Shown one piece after another: positions 25,347 through 35,077 of a stretch of 64,000 nucleotides of DNA. Within the stretch, counting starts at the first letter, position 1, and every line of letters begins with the position of its first letter. The position numbers and the translations under genes were made by a program. The notes under the pieces were generated by a model. That model saw nothing but the letters and a program-made list of their open reading frames with translations. It was not told the origin of the DNA and did no database searches. Source of the stretch: Ensifer sp. LC163 (GTDB lineage Bacteria; Pseudomonadota; Alphaproteobacteria; Rhizobiales; Rhizobiaceae); assembly GCF_001695855.1 (NCBI RefSeq), contig NZ_MBSS01000012.1, forward strand, positions 434,001-498,000, given 5' to 3'.

Positions 25347-26909
25347 ATGGTGGAAGAAGGCAAGCTCTTTATCGGCGCCAGCCGCAAGCCGGACGACTCG
25401 ATCAACAAAGGCGAATATCTCGAGCTGAAATTCGGCAACCGCCACGGGCTCATCACCGGCGCCACCGGCACCGGCAAGACCATCACCCTGCAGATCCTCG
25501 CCGAAGGGTTTTCGAATGCCGGCGTTCCAGTGTTCTGCGCCGACGTCAAGGGCGACCTCTCGGGCATCGGCGCGATCGGCGAGACCAAGGACTTCATCCT
25601 CAAGCGCGCCGAACAGATCGGCCTGCCGACCAACCCTTACGAGTTCCAGGAATTTCCCGTGATCTTCTGGGATCTCTACGGGGAAAAGGGCCACCGCGTC
25701 CGCACCACCATGTCGGAAATGGGTCCCCTCCTCCTGTCGCGGCTGATGAACGCGACGGATGCCCAGGAAGGCGTGCTCAACATCGCCTTCAAGATTGCCG
25801 ACCAGGGCGGCCTGCCGTTGCTCGATCTGAAGGACCTGCAGGCGCTGCTCAACTACATGGGCGAGAACGCCACCCAGCTTTCCAACCAGTTCGGTTTCAT
25901 CTCCAAGGCCTCGGTCGGCTCGATCCAGCGCGAACTGCTGATCCTGGAGCAGCAGGGCGCCGAACATTTCTTCGGCGAACCGGCGCTGAAGATCACCGAT
26001 ATCATGCGCACGACCAATGACGGCCGCGGCGCGATCTCGGTGCTTGCCGCCGACAAGCTGATGATGAACCCGCGCCTCTACGCGACCTTCCTTCTCTGGC
26101 TTTTGTCCGAGCTGTTCGAGGAGCTGCCCGAAGTCGGCGACCCCGAGAAGCCGAAGCTGGTGTTCTTCTTCGACGAGGCGCATCTGCTGTTCAACGATGC
26201 GCCAAAAGTGCTGACAGAGCGCGTCGAACAGGTCGTGCGCCTCATCCGCTCCAAGGGCGTCGGCGTCTATTTCGTGACACAAAATCCGCTCGACGTGCCG
26301 GAAACGATCCTCGGCCAACTTGGCAACCGCGTCCAGCATGCACTGCGCGCCTATACGCCGCGCGACCAGAAGGCGGTGAAGACCGCCGCCGACACCTTCC
26401 GTCCGAACCCGGAGTTCGACTGCGCCACCGTCATCACCAATCTCGGCACCGGCGAGGCCCTGGTCTCGACGCTTGAAGGCAAGGGTGCGCCGACGATGGT
26501 GGAGCGCACCTTGGTGCGCCCGCCGCAGTCCCGCGTCGGCCCGCTGACGGCGGACGAGCGGCAGAAGGTCATGGATGTCAGTCCCGTTCGTGGCCAGTAC
26601 GACGAAGATTTCGACCGTGATTCGGCCTATGAAATGCTGACGGCACGGGCCAGGAAAGCGGCGGAAGCGCAGCAGCAAGCCGAGCAGGAACCGGTGGAGG
26701 CCAATACTGGCGGGAGCCGCTGGACGCTTCCGGGCTTCGGCGACGACGAGCCGGTGGCGCCTGCCGGAAAGCAGGCCCGTCCACGTTCCTCCGGATATCA
26801 ACGGGAGACCGTGGTGGAGGCGGCGATGAAATCGGTTGCCCGCACCGTTGCGACCCAGGTTGGTCGCGCTTTGGTTCGCGGCATCCTCGGCAGCCTCAGC
26901 AGGCGCTAA
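25347..26909 (+). CDS. HerA-like ATPase, DUF853 (YjgR type)
   Basis: A 520-residue P-loop ATPase of the HerA/FtsK superfamily. Walker A GATGTGKT is at 38-45 and Walker B LVFFFDEAHLLF near residues 270-281. An arginine-rich tail with a proposed nucleic-acid or membrane contact follows (VEAAMKSVARTVATQVGRAL). The protein is widespread in proteobacteria as YjgR, with no settled function. No nuclease such as NurA is adjacent, so a HerA-NurA end-processing role is not supported here. Confidence 0.9.
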   Translation: MVEEGKLFIGASRKPDDSINKGEYLELKFGNRHGLITGATGTGKTITLQILAEGFSNAGVPVFCADVKGDLSGIGAIGETKDFILKRAEQIGLPTNPYEFQEFPVIFWDLYGEKGHRVRTTMSEMGPLLLSRLMNATDAQEGVLNIAFKIADQGGLPLLDLKDLQALLNYMGENATQLSNQFGFISKASVGSIQRELLILEQQGAEHFFGEPALKITDIMRTTNDGRGAISVLAADKLMMNPRLYATFLLWLLSELFEELPEVGDPEKPKLVFFFDEAHLLFNDAPKVLTERVEQVVRLIRSKGVGVYFVTQNPLDVPETILGQLGNRVQHALRAYTPRDQKAVKTAADTFRPNPEFDCATVITNLGTGEALVSTLEGKGAPTMVERTLVRPPQSRVGPLTADERQKVMDVSPVRGQYDEDFDRDSAYEMLTARARKAAEAQQQAEQEPVEANTGGSRWTLPGFGDDEPVAPAGKQARPRSSGYQRETVVEAAMKSVARTVATQVGRALVRGILGSLSRR

Positions 26910-26910
26910 A

Positions 26911-27007
26911 GTATTTCCAGGAAAGGTGCGAAGCGGTTTTCCGTCAGGAAATACGTAAAACCAAGAGATGGAGCGTTTCCGTGAGTCCGTCTAAAGCGGA
27001 AACGCTC
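26911..27007. repeat. rhizobial intergenic double-hairpin element
   Basis: GTATTTCC (26911-26918) pairs with GGAAATAC (26947-26954), and GAGCGTTTCCG (26971-26981) pairs with CGGAAACGCTC (26997-27007). It begins one base after the DUF853 stop. It is, from memory, a common dispersed Rhizobiaceae element and differs from the two-module family. Confidence 0.7.
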
Positions 27008-27114
27008 TAACGCAAAGAGGCGGACTTGATCCGCCAAGACGATACGAATGACGATTTCTGCACGTCCTGATCCACCGGATCGGGGCGTGCCCTGCGTCTT
27101 GAAAGGAACAGTCC

Positions 27115-27327
27115 ATGGACGTGAAAGATTCGAACGGCGCCATCCTCAACGACGGCGACAACGTGACCCTGATCAAGGACCTGAAGGTCAAGGGCACGTC
27201 GACGACGCTGAAGCGCGGCACGGTGGTCAAGGGCATCCGCCTCACCGACAACCCCGATGAAGTCGAGTGCAGGGTCGAAAAGATCAAGGGCCTGGTGCTT
27301 CGTACCGAGTTCTTGAAGAAAGCCTGA
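27115..27327 (+). CDS. PhnA/YjdM-type domain protein, short form
   Basis: A 70-residue protein equivalent to the C-terminal domain of PhnA/YjdM (DSNGAILNDGDNVTLIKDLK, then KRGTVVKGIRLTDN). The N-terminal zinc ribbon of the E. coli protein is absent. Despite the historical phosphonate name, the family has no demonstrated phosphonate activity, and no phn genes are near. It has its own terminator and converges on ohr. Confidence 0.85.
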   Translation: MDVKDSNGAILNDGDNVTLIKDLKVKGTSTTLKRGTVVKGIRLTDNPDEVECRVEKIKGLVLRTEFLKKA

Positions 27328-27397
27328 TGCTGCCGCGGGCAGGCGCAGAAACTGCCTTCGCCGTCAATGGCACTACATCTCACGATGAAGACAAACA

Positions 27398-27429
27398 AAA
27401 GCCCGGCGGGAGCCATCTCGCCGGGCTTT
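27398..27429. terminator. bidirectional terminator between the PhnA-type gene and ohr
   Basis: Perfect 11-bp stem (27398-27408 with 27419-27429) with a 10-base loop, preceded by AAACAA and followed by TCTTGTTT, between convergent genes. Confidence 0.88.
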
Positions 27430-27455
27430 CTTGTTTCCTGAGGAAGATAGGATTT

Positions 27456-27878
27456 TCAGGCGACCGTCAGCGTGACGTCGATATTGCCCTTGGTCGCATG
27501 GCTGTAGGGGCAAACGATATGCGCCTTCTGGACAAGATCTTCGAGAACCGCCTTGTCGACGCCTGGCGACGAGATTTCGAGCGCGGCGTCGATGCCGAAG
27601 CCCGTGCCGTCATCACGCGGGCCGATGCCGACCGTGCCCGTCACCTTGGTGTCTTCGGGAAGCTTTACCTTCTCCTTGCCGGCGACGAACTTGAGCGCAC
27701 CAAGGAAGCAGGCGGAATAGCCAGCTGCGAAAAGCTGCTCGGGATTGGTGCCGCGGGCGCCGTCACCGCCCAGTTCCTTCGGCACGGTCAGCGTGACGTC
27801 GAGAACGCCATCGGTGCTCTTGGCCTGGCCTGCGCGGCCACCGGTTGCGGATGCAGTGGTACGATAGAGAATGGGCAT
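27456..27878 (-). CDS. ohr: organic hydroperoxide resistance protein (Ohr, OsmC family)
   Basis: A 140-residue thiol peroxidase that reduces organic hydroperoxides. The reactive Cys57 is in YSACFLGAL and the resolving Cys123 in [11 protein letters not shown]. The ATG at 27878 follows AAGGAG. It is divergent from ohrR, with a near-perfect 36-bp palindrome between them; the established model is repression by reduced OhrR and release when Cys23 of OhrR is oxidised. Confidence 0.95.
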   Translation of the reverse strand: MPILYRTTASATGGRAGQAKSTDGVLDVTLTVPKELGGDGARGTNPEQLFAAGYSACFLGALKFVAGKEKVKLPEDTKVTGTVGIGPRDDGTGFGIDAALEISSPGVDKAVLEDLVQKAHIVCPYSHATKGNIDVTLTVA

Positions 27879-27923
27879 TGGCGGGGTCTCCTTTGCGGTT
27901 TCGATGTCAATGCAGATTACATA

Positions 27924-27959
27924 TTGCAAAATTAAATTGCATGCAAATTAATTTTGCAA
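27924..27959. promoter_or_regulatory. OhrR operator
   Basis: A 36-bp palindrome matching at 17 of 18 paired positions, with TTGCAA at both ends and TTGCATGCAA at the centre, midway between ohr and ohrR. This is the known OhrR recognition type. Confidence 0.85.
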
Positions 27960-27995
27960 ATTGCATTTTCGACCTAAATTTGCAACAATGCCGGA

Positions 27996-28472
27996 ATGAC
28001 GACCAAAGCGGCACAATTCGACATGCTCCCGGACGAGGCGCTGACGCTCGGCAAACAACTCTGTTTCGCCGTCTACTCTGCTGCGCATGCCTTCAACCGC
28101 GCGTACAAGCCGCTGCTCGATCGTTTCGGCCTCACCTACCCGCAATATCTCGTGCTGCTGGCGCTCTGGCAACAGGACGGCATGACGGTCAAGCGTATCG
28201 GCGAGGAAATCGGGCTCGATTCGGGAACGCTGTCCCCTCTCTTGAAGCGGTTGGAGGCGGGAGGCTATGTCGGTCGCCAACGCGATCCCGGCGACGAACG
28301 GCAGGTGATCGTCAGTCTGACCGCGAAAGGTCGCGACCTCAAGACAGAGGCCTTCGGCATTCTTTCAGATATCGGCAAGGCGTCGGGATGCAGCCTGGAG
28401 GAAGCCGGTGAAATCAGGGAAACCCTGCACCAGTTGACGCGACGGCTCTCCTCGGGCGAGAGCGAAAGCTGA
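27996..28472 (+). CDS. ohrR: MarR family peroxide sensor OhrR
   Basis: A 158-residue MarR-type repressor. Cys23 in the N-terminal helix (LGKQLCFAVYSA) is the peroxide-sensing residue of the family. The winged helix occupies residues 60-100 (KRIGEEIGLDSGTLSPLLKR and the wing PGDERQVIVSLT). It is divergent from ohr with the operator between, so it controls both. A second Cys near residue 128 might act as a resolving residue. Confidence 0.94.
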   Translation: MTTKAAQFDMLPDEALTLGKQLCFAVYSAAHAFNRAYKPLLDRFGLTYPQYLVLLALWQQDGMTVKRIGEEIGLDSGTLSPLLKRLEAGGYVGRQRDPGDERQVIVSLTAKGRDLKTEAFGILSDIGKASGCSLEEAGEIRETLHQLTRRLSSGESES

Positions 28473-28585
28473 TCGTCGCCGTCGCACCGACGGCAACGTC
28501 GAAACTTCAACACGTGAGAAGCTTGCCGAGCGCGCAGTGACCGCGCCGATTTGCGCGGAACAAGAACCGGGCGCCATGGTGCGGG

Positions 28586-28680
28586 CACGCGGACTATTTA
28601 GACGCGCAAAGGTCGCTGTAACACTTTGAGTTGCTGCATAATTTTGTCCATAAATCGATTCCGATTTAAGGAATTATGCA
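28586..28680 (-). repeat. two-module palindromic repeat, copy 3
   Basis: Reverse orientation: module B remnant 28586-28620 with its outer arm decayed, then module A 28635-28680. It lies 10 bases beyond the L,D-transpeptidase stop. Confidence 0.8.
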
Positions 28681-28690
28681 GTAAGGCAGG

Positions 28691-29479
28691 TCAGACGACG
28701 AGGATCGGCGCCTTGCCGCGCACACGGTCATAGAGATCCATGACATCCTGGTTGAGCATGCGCACGCAACCCGACGAAACAGCCTTGCCGATCGACTTCC
28801 ACTCGGGCGAGCCATGGACGCGGTAAAGCGTATCCTGCCCGTTCTGGAAGATGTAGAGCGCGCGGGCGCCCAGCGGGTTATCGATACCAGGTGCCATACC
28901 GCCATTGCCGGCGGAATACTTCGCCAGTTGCGGCTGACGTGCGATCATCGAATCGGGCGGCGTCCAGCGCGGCCACTTCTTCTTCCACTGAATGACGCCG
29001 CGGCCGGACCAGGCAAAGCCCTCGCGGCCGAGACCGACGCCGTAGCGCAGTGCGCTGCCACCGGGCTGGATCAGATAGAGGAACCGGTCGCCGGTATCGA
29101 CGACGATCGTACCTGGGCGCTCGCCAAAGGGATCGCTGACTTCCTGGCGATAGAAACGCGCGTCGATCTGACGGTAGGGCACCGCCGGAATCTGATAACC
29201 GCCATCGTCGATAGCAGCGTAAATGTCGCCGTAATAGGCACTCTGCGGCGGCAGGCCCGTCGGCAGCGGCCCTTCATCAATGGGGCCCTCCAGAATGCCC
29301 TCGGCACGCGGATCGACCCAACGCCCTTCAAGAGCAGGATTACGGAAGACCGGCGCGGTTTCCATGCGGAAACGGTCGGTGTTCATCGAGGACGTGCAGC
29401 TTGCAAGGCCTGCCGAGGCAAGCGCAATGCCTGATGTGCGCAGGAACTGGCGGCGGGAGAAAATGACTGAAGAGGACAT
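28691..29479 (-). CDS. L,D-transpeptidase, YkuD family
   Basis: A 262-residue cell-envelope enzyme that forms 3-3 cross-links in peptidoglycan or attaches proteins to it. The N-terminus combines a twin-arginine-like RRQFLRTSG with a lipobox LASC near residue 28, so it is exported and may be lipid-anchored. The YkuD domain covers about residues 120-262 with His222 (HGSPEWKSIG) and catalytic Cys238 (SSGCVRM). It is monocistronic, between repeat copies 3 and 4. Confidence 0.9.
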   Translation of the reverse strand: MSSSVIFSRRQFLRTSGIALASAGLASCTSSMNTDRFRMETAPVFRNPALEGRWVDPRAEGILEGPIDEGPLPTGLPPQSAYYGDIYAAIDDGGYQIPAVPYRQIDARFYRQEVSDPFGERPGTIVVDTGDRFLYLIQPGGSALRYGVGLGREGFAWSGRGVIQWKKKWPRWTPPDSMIARQPQLAKYSAGNGGMAPGIDNPLGARALYIFQNGQDTLYRVHGSPEWKSIGKAVSSGCVRMLNQDVMDLYDRVRGKAPILVV

Positions 29480-29640
29480 CGAACTCTGAAAGGCTTGAGT
29501 GCGGCGACGAACTGGAGTGCTGCACGAAATTGATTAATGAAACGATTCGCGCAGACCCGCTCAATTTGAGAATGCTGGCATCTACGGCTGGAACGAGGCT
29601 TGTGCCAATAAACGTCGGATCACATTTCCGACAGCCTGAT

Positions 29641-29740
29641 ACTGCATGTTTCCTTAAATCGCATCCGATTTAAGGAAACATGCAGTAATTTAAAGTGCTA
29701 CATCGACCTTTGCGCGTCTGATAAGACGCGCGGCGCTGTA
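29641..29740 (+). repeat. two-module palindromic repeat, copy 4
   Basis: Module A (29641-29686) is a perfect 21-bp inverted repeat with a CATC loop and uses GCATGTTTCC/GGAAACATGC where other copies use an AATT-type sequence. Module B is 29699-29740 with a GATA loop. It lies 19 bases past the stop of the GGDEF-EAL gene. Confidence 0.85.
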
Positions 29741-29759
29741 GCGGATGCGACGGCACAAA

Positions 29760-32093
29760 TCAGATGCCGTCGGCGTTCAGCCCGGGCTGGCGCAACAGCG
29801 CAGCGAAATCCGCGGACGCGAGCGGCCGGCTGAAGAAGTAGCCCTGGATCTCGTTGCAACCACTGTGCCGCAGGAATTCCACTTGCGCCTGGGTTTCGAC
29901 CCCTTCGGCAATCACCCTCAGGCCGAGATTCTGCGCCAGCGATATGATCGCCGCGGTGATGGCCTTATCGTCGACACTGGCCGGAATGTCCTCGACGAAG
30001 GAGCGGTCGATCTTCAGGCGACGCACGGGAAACCGCTTCAATGCACTGAGGCTCGAATATCCCGTGCCGAAATCGTCGATCGCCAGGTGCACACCGATCG
30101 CCTCCAGCTCGTGCATGGTCGCCAATGCGCCAGGCACATCCTGCATGATCAGGCTCTCCGTCAGCTCCAGCTCCAGGTACTGCGGATCGAGTCCGATCTC
30201 CGCGAGAACGGCAGCGACATGCGCTGCCCAGTTTCGCTCACGGAACTGCCGTGCGGAAACATTGACGCTGACGATCAGCAACGGCAGCCCGGCCTCATGC
30301 CAGGCCTTGCACTGTCGGCAGGCGGCACGCAGCACCCAGTCGCCGATCGGCACGATCAGCCCGGTCTCCTCGGCCAGCGGAATGAAATCCGCCGGCGAAA
30401 CCATGCCGCGCTCGGGATGGCGCCAGCGAAGCAGCGCTTCGGCGGCAAAGACCCGGCCGGTTTCAAGATTCATCTGCGCCTGGAAATGCAGCAGGAATTC
30501 CTCGCGAGAGATCGCTTCCCGCAACTCCGCCTGTTTCAGCAGCTTTTCGTGTGCCTTGCCGGCCATCTCCTCGGTAAAGACCTGCAGATTGTTGCGACCG
30601 AGTTCCTTGGCCCGATACATCGCCATGTCGGCATTGGCGAGCAACTCGCCGACGGTCTTGCCCTGGTTGGGGAAACAGGCAACGCCCATGCTGCAGGATA
30701 TCTGCAGGCTGCGGCCGTTGATCTGCATGGGAGCAGCGATAGCCGCGCGAATATCCTCGAGACGGGCGAGCACGACATCGCGCTCGCAGGGCAGGCCGTT
30801 CAGAAGAAGGATGAATTCGTCGCCGCCGACGCGGACGACCATGTCGGACTTGCGCACCGATGCGCGCATGCGCGTGGCGGTCATCTTGAGCAGTTCGTCG
30901 CCCGCCGCATGGCCGAGCGTGTCGTTGACGAGCTTGAAGTTGTCGAGATCGAGGAAAGCGAGCACCGCCCAATGCCCCGTCCCGCGTAACGCCTCCAGGG
31001 CTTCGGCGACCTGCTCTTCGAACAGGGCCCGGTTCGGCAGGCCGGTCAGCGGGTCGTGGTGAGCCATGAAGCTGATGCGGTCTTCAGCCTGCTTGCGCTC
31101 GATCGCAATGCCCGCCAGATGAGCGGCCATGGCGATCAGTTCTTTCTGGGGCTCGTCAGGAACGCACACCGCCTCGGAATAGAGGGCAAAGGTGCCGAGT
31201 ACCTTTCGTTCCCGAGAGTGGATCGGCGTCGACCAACAGGCCCTGAACTCGTAGGGCCGAACGATCTCGCGATGATCCTCCCAGAGCGGATCGGTGAAGA
31301 TATCGGCAACGATCACCTGTTCGCCCCGCCAGGCAGCCGTCCCGCAGGAGCCGGCCTTCGGCCCGATCTCGACGCCATGGATGATACCGCAATAGCTTTC
31401 GTCGAGGCTCGGGGCCGCTCCATGCAGCAGGTGACGGCCATCGGCCGACAGCAGCAGGATCGAGCCGCGGATCCGCGGCACCAGCGCCTCGATCAGCAGG
31501 ATCAGTTCGCGAAAAAACTCTTCGAGTGGCCGGCCGTTGGCGATCATCTCCAGAAGATGCGCCTGCCCTTCAAGCAATCGTTCGGCCGCCTTTCGGTCGG
31601 AGATGTCGCGCGACACGCCGACGATGCCGACAATCTTGCCGCACTTGTTGCGCAATGGCACCTTGGATGTCATCAGCCAGCGATCGCGGCCCTTGGTGAC
31701 CATCGCGCGCTCTTCGATGCCGAAGATCGGTTCGCCCGTCTCGATCACGCGGCGTTCCACGTCGGCGATGACTTTGGCCAGATGCCGTGGATGCAGGTCG
31801 AAATCGGTCTTGCCGATGATGTCGCCAAGCGATTCCAGCCCGTTGTCGGCGACAGTGACCTGGTTGGCGATGAGGAAACGGCCCTCGATATCCTTGGCGT
31901 AGATATAGTCGGGAACGTGGTTGATGATCGTTTCCAACCAGTAATGCCGGTCGGCAATGTCAGGGTCGGCCGGAAAAATCCGGCTCATCTCTTCGGCCAG
32001 ACGATTGCTCGCGTCGATCAGGCGGCGCGTATCCTCGTTGCCACCCGCATTGAGGGCCGCATAACGCGGATTGCAGGACGTGTTCTTCGCCAA
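29760..32093 (-). CDS. PAS-GAF-GGDEF-EAL cyclic-di-GMP protein
   Basis: A cytoplasmic two-headed c-di-GMP enzyme of about 777 residues. A PAS domain (about 45-160) precedes a GAF domain (185-325), then GGDEF with an intact VGGDEF site and an RKSD inhibitory site five residues before it, then EAL with intact EALLRW and DDFGTGYSSL motifs. Both synthesis and hydrolysis residues are present. No ATG start fits; the TTG at 32093 has GGAGG six bases upstream, while an upstream TTG at 32159 has none. The PAS and GAF domains suggest control by a small ligand or redox signal. Confidence 0.9.
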   Translation of the reverse strand: MAKNTSCNPRYAALNAGGNEDTRRLIDASNRLAEEMSRIFPADPDIADRHYWLETIINHVPDYIYAKDIEGRFLIANQVTVADNGLESLGDIIGKTDFDLHPRHLAKVIADVERRVIETGEPIFGIEERAMVTKGRDRWLMTSKVPLRNKCGKIVGIVGVSRDISDRKAAERLLEGQAHLLEMIANGRPLEEFFRELILLIEALVPRIRGSILLLSADGRHLLHGAAPSLDESYCGIIHGVEIGPKAGSCGTAAWRGEQVIVADIFTDPLWEDHREIVRPYEFRACWSTPIHSRERKVLGTFALYSEAVCVPDEPQKELIAMAAHLAGIAIERKQAEDRISFMAHHDPLTGLPNRALFEEQVAEALEALRGTGHWAVLAFLDLDNFKLVNDTLGHAAGDELLKMTATRMRASVRKSDMVVRVGGDEFILLLNGLPCERDVVLARLEDIRAAIAAPMQINGRSLQISCSMGVACFPNQGKTVGELLANADMAMYRAKELGRNNLQVFTEEMAGKAHEKLLKQAELREAISREEFLLHFQAQMNLETGRVFAAEALLRWRHPERGMVSPADFIPLAEETGLIVPIGDWVLRAACRQCKAWHEAGLPLLIVSVNVSARQFRERNWAAHVAAVLAEIGLDPQYLELELTESLIMQDVPGALATMHELEAIGVHLAIDDFGTGYSSLSALKRFPVRRLKIDRSFVEDIPASVDDKAITAAIISLAQNLGLRVIAEGVETQAQVEFLRHSGCNEIQGYFFSRPLASADFAALLRQPGLNADGI

Positions 32094-32263
32094 GCAAGGC
32101 CTCCGGAAGCACAGTGTCGAGATCGGTCTGACTTTCCCCAACCCAAGATAGGCGACCAAAAGTTAGCCTTCCCTAAATAAGACAGGGAAAATCGTGCAGA
32201 GGTTGCATTTTGGTGTCCAGTATAGCCGGAAAGATGGGGCAGCGCGAGCCGCCCCATGCCAAA

Positions 32264-33640
32264 TCAGGACAGAACCCTGCGCAATGGCGGAACCAGCATC
32301 AGTGCCTGGTCCGCGACGATCATCACGACGATCGCGATACCGGTCAGCGGAAAGGCCAGCCCGAACAGCAACGCCATCAGCCACAACCCCGCATAGATGC
32401 TGCGGCGCGGCGGCATCGGCGGCACGCCGACGCGTCCGGCCGGACGCCGCTTCCACCACATCACGACCGCCGAAACCGACACGAGCATGATCGCCGCGCA
32501 GGTCGCGAGCATCAGGAGCTGGTTGAGCAGCCCCCATTCCTGTCCTTTATGAACGTTGATGCTCCATTCGATCGCCTTGCCGAGCGGCGGGTACTGGCCA
32601 AAGGCGATGTCGACCAGCGGCTCGCCGGAATATTGATCGATGTGCATCGTGCGTTCGCGTGAAAGGTCGGCCGGAAAGATCGCCGCGGTGTAGACGCCGG
32701 TCGTATCACCGGGCAGTGCCAGCTCATAGCCCGGCAACATGCCGGCCCTGTCGGCAATCGCGACGGCCCTGTCGACCCCTATGGACGGAACCGATCCACC
32801 ATCCCTGGACGATGTCGGAACCGGCGCGTTCTCCACCAGCCAGCCGGCCTTCGTGAGCACGTCGGTCGACACCTGTGTCGAGGTCGGCACATCGTCCCAG
32901 AGTTCGGCCGGGTAGCCCATGCCGGCAGCCGTCAGCTTGCCATTGACGGTCGAACCCCAATAGCCGGACCAAAGCAGGCCGGAAAAGGCGAGAAAGACGA
33001 TGAGCAGCGCCGAGGCGATGCCTGTAACCGCATGCAGGTCGCGCCAGAACACTCGCCGCGCCGGCGTACCCCGAACCGTGATGACGCCGCCAGTCTGCTG
33101 TCGCGGCCACCAGAGATAAATGCCGGTGAAGACGAGCAGGATCGCAAACCCCGCGACGATCTCGATGATCGTTTCGACACGCTTGCCGAAATAGTCGAGG
33201 CTGTGCAGGTCCTCGACCACCTGGTTGAACTCCTCATTGGGAGCGACCATGTCGAGAATGTCGGCGGTATAGGGGTCGACGTAGACCATCAGGCGCCCTG
33301 CGCCTACGCCCACCGTCACGCGTGCCGATCGATTGGCGCCGGCCGGCGTGCGATAGGCGACTGCCGCGCTGCCCGGCACCGCCTCGACGGCATTGGCAAC
33401 GATTGCAGAGGGCTGCAGCCGCGCTTCTCCGACTGGAACGATATTGCGGTAGGCAAAGAGCGTGTCGTCGATCTCGTCGTTGAAGAGATAAAGCCCACCG
33501 GTCACGGCCAGGCTGATCATGAATGGAATGACCAGAAGCCCGGCGAAGAAGTGCCAGCGCCATATGGCGCGGTAAAGCGAAATGCCGCGCGCGGCGACAT
33601 CAGGCAGTCGCGCCGCGCCGGAAAGAGATGCAGTCGTCAT
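32264..33640 (-). CDS. PepSY-associated TM domain protein
   Basis: A 458-residue inner-membrane protein with four main hydrophobic segments (about 25-50, 165-190, 215-240, 380-430) and periplasmic PepSY-type stretches between them. Conserved His residues flank helices (RAIWRWHFFAGLL, RDLHAVTGIASAL), as in PiuB-like proteins that may reduce ferric complexes or carry electrons. The ATG at 33640 is preceded by a GGGGG tract. It lies downstream of a small DUF2946-like gene on the same strand, an arrangement often seen with iron or copper uptake. Confidence 0.85.
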   Translation of the reverse strand: MTTASLSGAARLPDVAARGISLYRAIWRWHFFAGLLVIPFMISLAVTGGLYLFNDEIDDTLFAYRNIVPVGEARLQPSAIVANAVEAVPGSAAVAYRTPAGANRSARVTVGVGAGRLMVYVDPYTADILDMVAPNEEFNQVVEDLHSLDYFGKRVETIIEIVAGFAILLVFTGIYLWWPRQQTGGVITVRGTPARRVFWRDLHAVTGIASALLIVFLAFSGLLWSGYWGSTVNGKLTAAGMGYPAELWDDVPTSTQVSTDVLTKAGWLVENAPVPTSSRDGGSVPSIGVDRAVAIADRAGMLPGYELALPGDTTGVYTAAIFPADLSRERTMHIDQYSGEPLVDIAFGQYPPLGKAIEWSINVHKGQEWGLLNQLLMLATCAAIMLVSVSAVVMWWKRRPAGRVGVPPMPPRRSIYAGLWLMALLFGLAFPLTGIAIVVMIVADQALMLVPPLRRVLS

Positions 33641-33801
33641 GGGTGTCCCCCGCGGGAAAAGCCCGGCGATGATCAGCCGGCGGCTTACCCTTGCTTGAAG
33701 TCTGGATGTCGTGGTTGTGCCGGGTCTCGAAGTGAACGTGCCGGCCGAGACGCTCTCGTCGGCGGTCTCCCCCGCTCTGGCATTCAACCCTTAGCGGCAG
33801 A

Positions 33802-34197
33802 TCAGGCGGCAAGCCGCGGAGGCGCGCGGGGTCCGGAGCCGGTCAAAAGGACCGGGCGGGCAAGCAGGAGCTCCGCTGCGGGCGACGAGAGCGCCAGGAA
33901 AGCGGGCGAAGTCTTGGTGTGAACCGCCTGTGGCGCAGGCAGCACTACCGGCCCTGCAAGGCAGCAGGACTGGCATCCATGCGCTTTCGTGCCGCCCTTG
34001 CCATCCGGATCGTCATGACCGGTCAGGCAGAGGTCGGAAAGCGAGCCGTCGGGCAGGACATAGGCTGCCATCTCCGGCGAGGCCCGCATCGCGGCGCCGG
34101 CAGGCAGTTGCACCAGGGCGAAAACGGCAAATGCCAGCGCGCAAAAAATGCGCACTGCCAGGTCCAGCCTGCTCCGTTCTCGCCGCCGTCGCGCCAA
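33802..34197 (-). CDS. DUF2946-like small membrane/secreted protein
   Basis: A 131-residue protein with an N-terminal basic stretch and a signal-anchor helix (residues 14-35), then a His- and Cys-containing segment (CLTGHDD, then HGCQSCC) typical of DUF2946 proteins, and a Pro/Ala-rich tail. Such proteins accompany copper- or iron-related PepSY genes. It precedes the PepSY gene by 161 bases. Metal binding is inferred from HGCQSCC only. Confidence 0.7.
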   Translation of the reverse strand: MARRRRERSRLDLAVRIFCALAFAVFALVQLPAGAAMRASPEMAAYVLPDGSLSDLCLTGHDDPDGKGGTKAHGCQSCCLAGPVVLPAPQAVHTKTSPAFLALSSPAAELLLARPVLLTGSGPRAPPRLAA

Positions 34198-34377
34198 TCA
34201 AGCCCCCAAATCGATGCTGGGATTGCTAGAGTGCGAAGGCTTGAAAGACAAGCGGCCTTGCCGTCGCAGCGATTGTTTCATCAAAAGATTTCATGCGGGG
34301 TATCAACGCGCGCCACTTCTTGTACGCCCCGTGATTGCCTATGACGAGGACACGCAAATCGCAGGAGGAAGCCGGAC

Positions 34378-35037
34378 ATGCTGACGATCTATGGCGTCTA
34401 TCGCTCGCGCGCATCGCGCAATTACTGGATGGCGGGAGAACTCGGCATTCCCTTCACATCCGTACCTGTCATCCAGGCGAGGCGGCTGGCGGATCCGTTG
34501 GCAGACGACGCCCCTATCAACACCAAGTCGGCAAGTTTCCTCGCCGTCAATCCGATGGGCTTGATCCCGGCGATCGAAGACGATGGTCTCGTTCTGACGG
34601 AATCGCTTGCCAACAATCTCTATCTCGCCCGCAAATATGGCGGACCGCTTGCACCGAGCGACGTCCGCGAAGAGGGCATGATGAGCAATTGGACGATGTG
34701 GGCAGCCACGGAAGTCGAGCCGCACGCCGCGCGCATCATTCTCACCTATGACGCCGGCACCGAAAACACCGATGAGGGCAAGGCCAAGATCGCGGCCGCC
34801 GTCGCGGCATTGGGCAAGGCCTTTGCCCATCTCGAAAAGCATCTCGCCAGCCGTGACCACATCGTCGGAGATCGTTTCACCGTTGCCGATCTCAACCTGG
34901 CGGAAGTTTTCCGCTATGCCATGAGCCAGGCGGAACTGTTCGACCGGCATCAGAAGGTCAAGGCGTGGCTTGCACGCTGCCAGTCGCGTCCGGCTTTCAA
35001 GGCGATGATGGAGGTGCGGTCGAAGGAAGCCGAATAG
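34378..35037 (+). CDS. glutathione S-transferase family protein
   Basis: A 219-residue protein with an N-terminal thioredoxin-like domain ([20 protein letters not shown]) containing the conserved cis-Pro and glutathione-binding LTES near residue 75, and an all-helical C-terminal domain. Ser or Arg replaces the catalytic Cys near residue 10, so it is probably Ser-type or a binding protein. The start has AGGAGGAAG upstream. It is monocistronic and its substrate is unknown. Confidence 0.87.
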   Translation: MLTIYGVYRSRASRNYWMAGELGIPFTSVPVIQARRLADPLADDAPINTKSASFLAVNPMGLIPAIEDDGLVLTESLANNLYLARKYGGPLAPSDVREEGMMSNWTMWAATEVEPHAARIILTYDAGTENTDEGKAKIAAAVAALGKAFAHLEKHLASRDHIVGDRFTVADLNLAEVFRYAMSQAELFDRHQKVKAWLARCQSRPAFKAMMEVRSKEAE

Positions 35038-35077
35038 GTTTTTGCCATCGAACGCAGGACCGCCGAGGCGACACTAC

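Noticed and set aside
29745-32180. Plus-strand open frames of about 400 codons across the GGDEF-EAL gene
   Set aside because: They oppose intact PAS, GAF, GGDEF and EAL motifs and lack any domain of their own.
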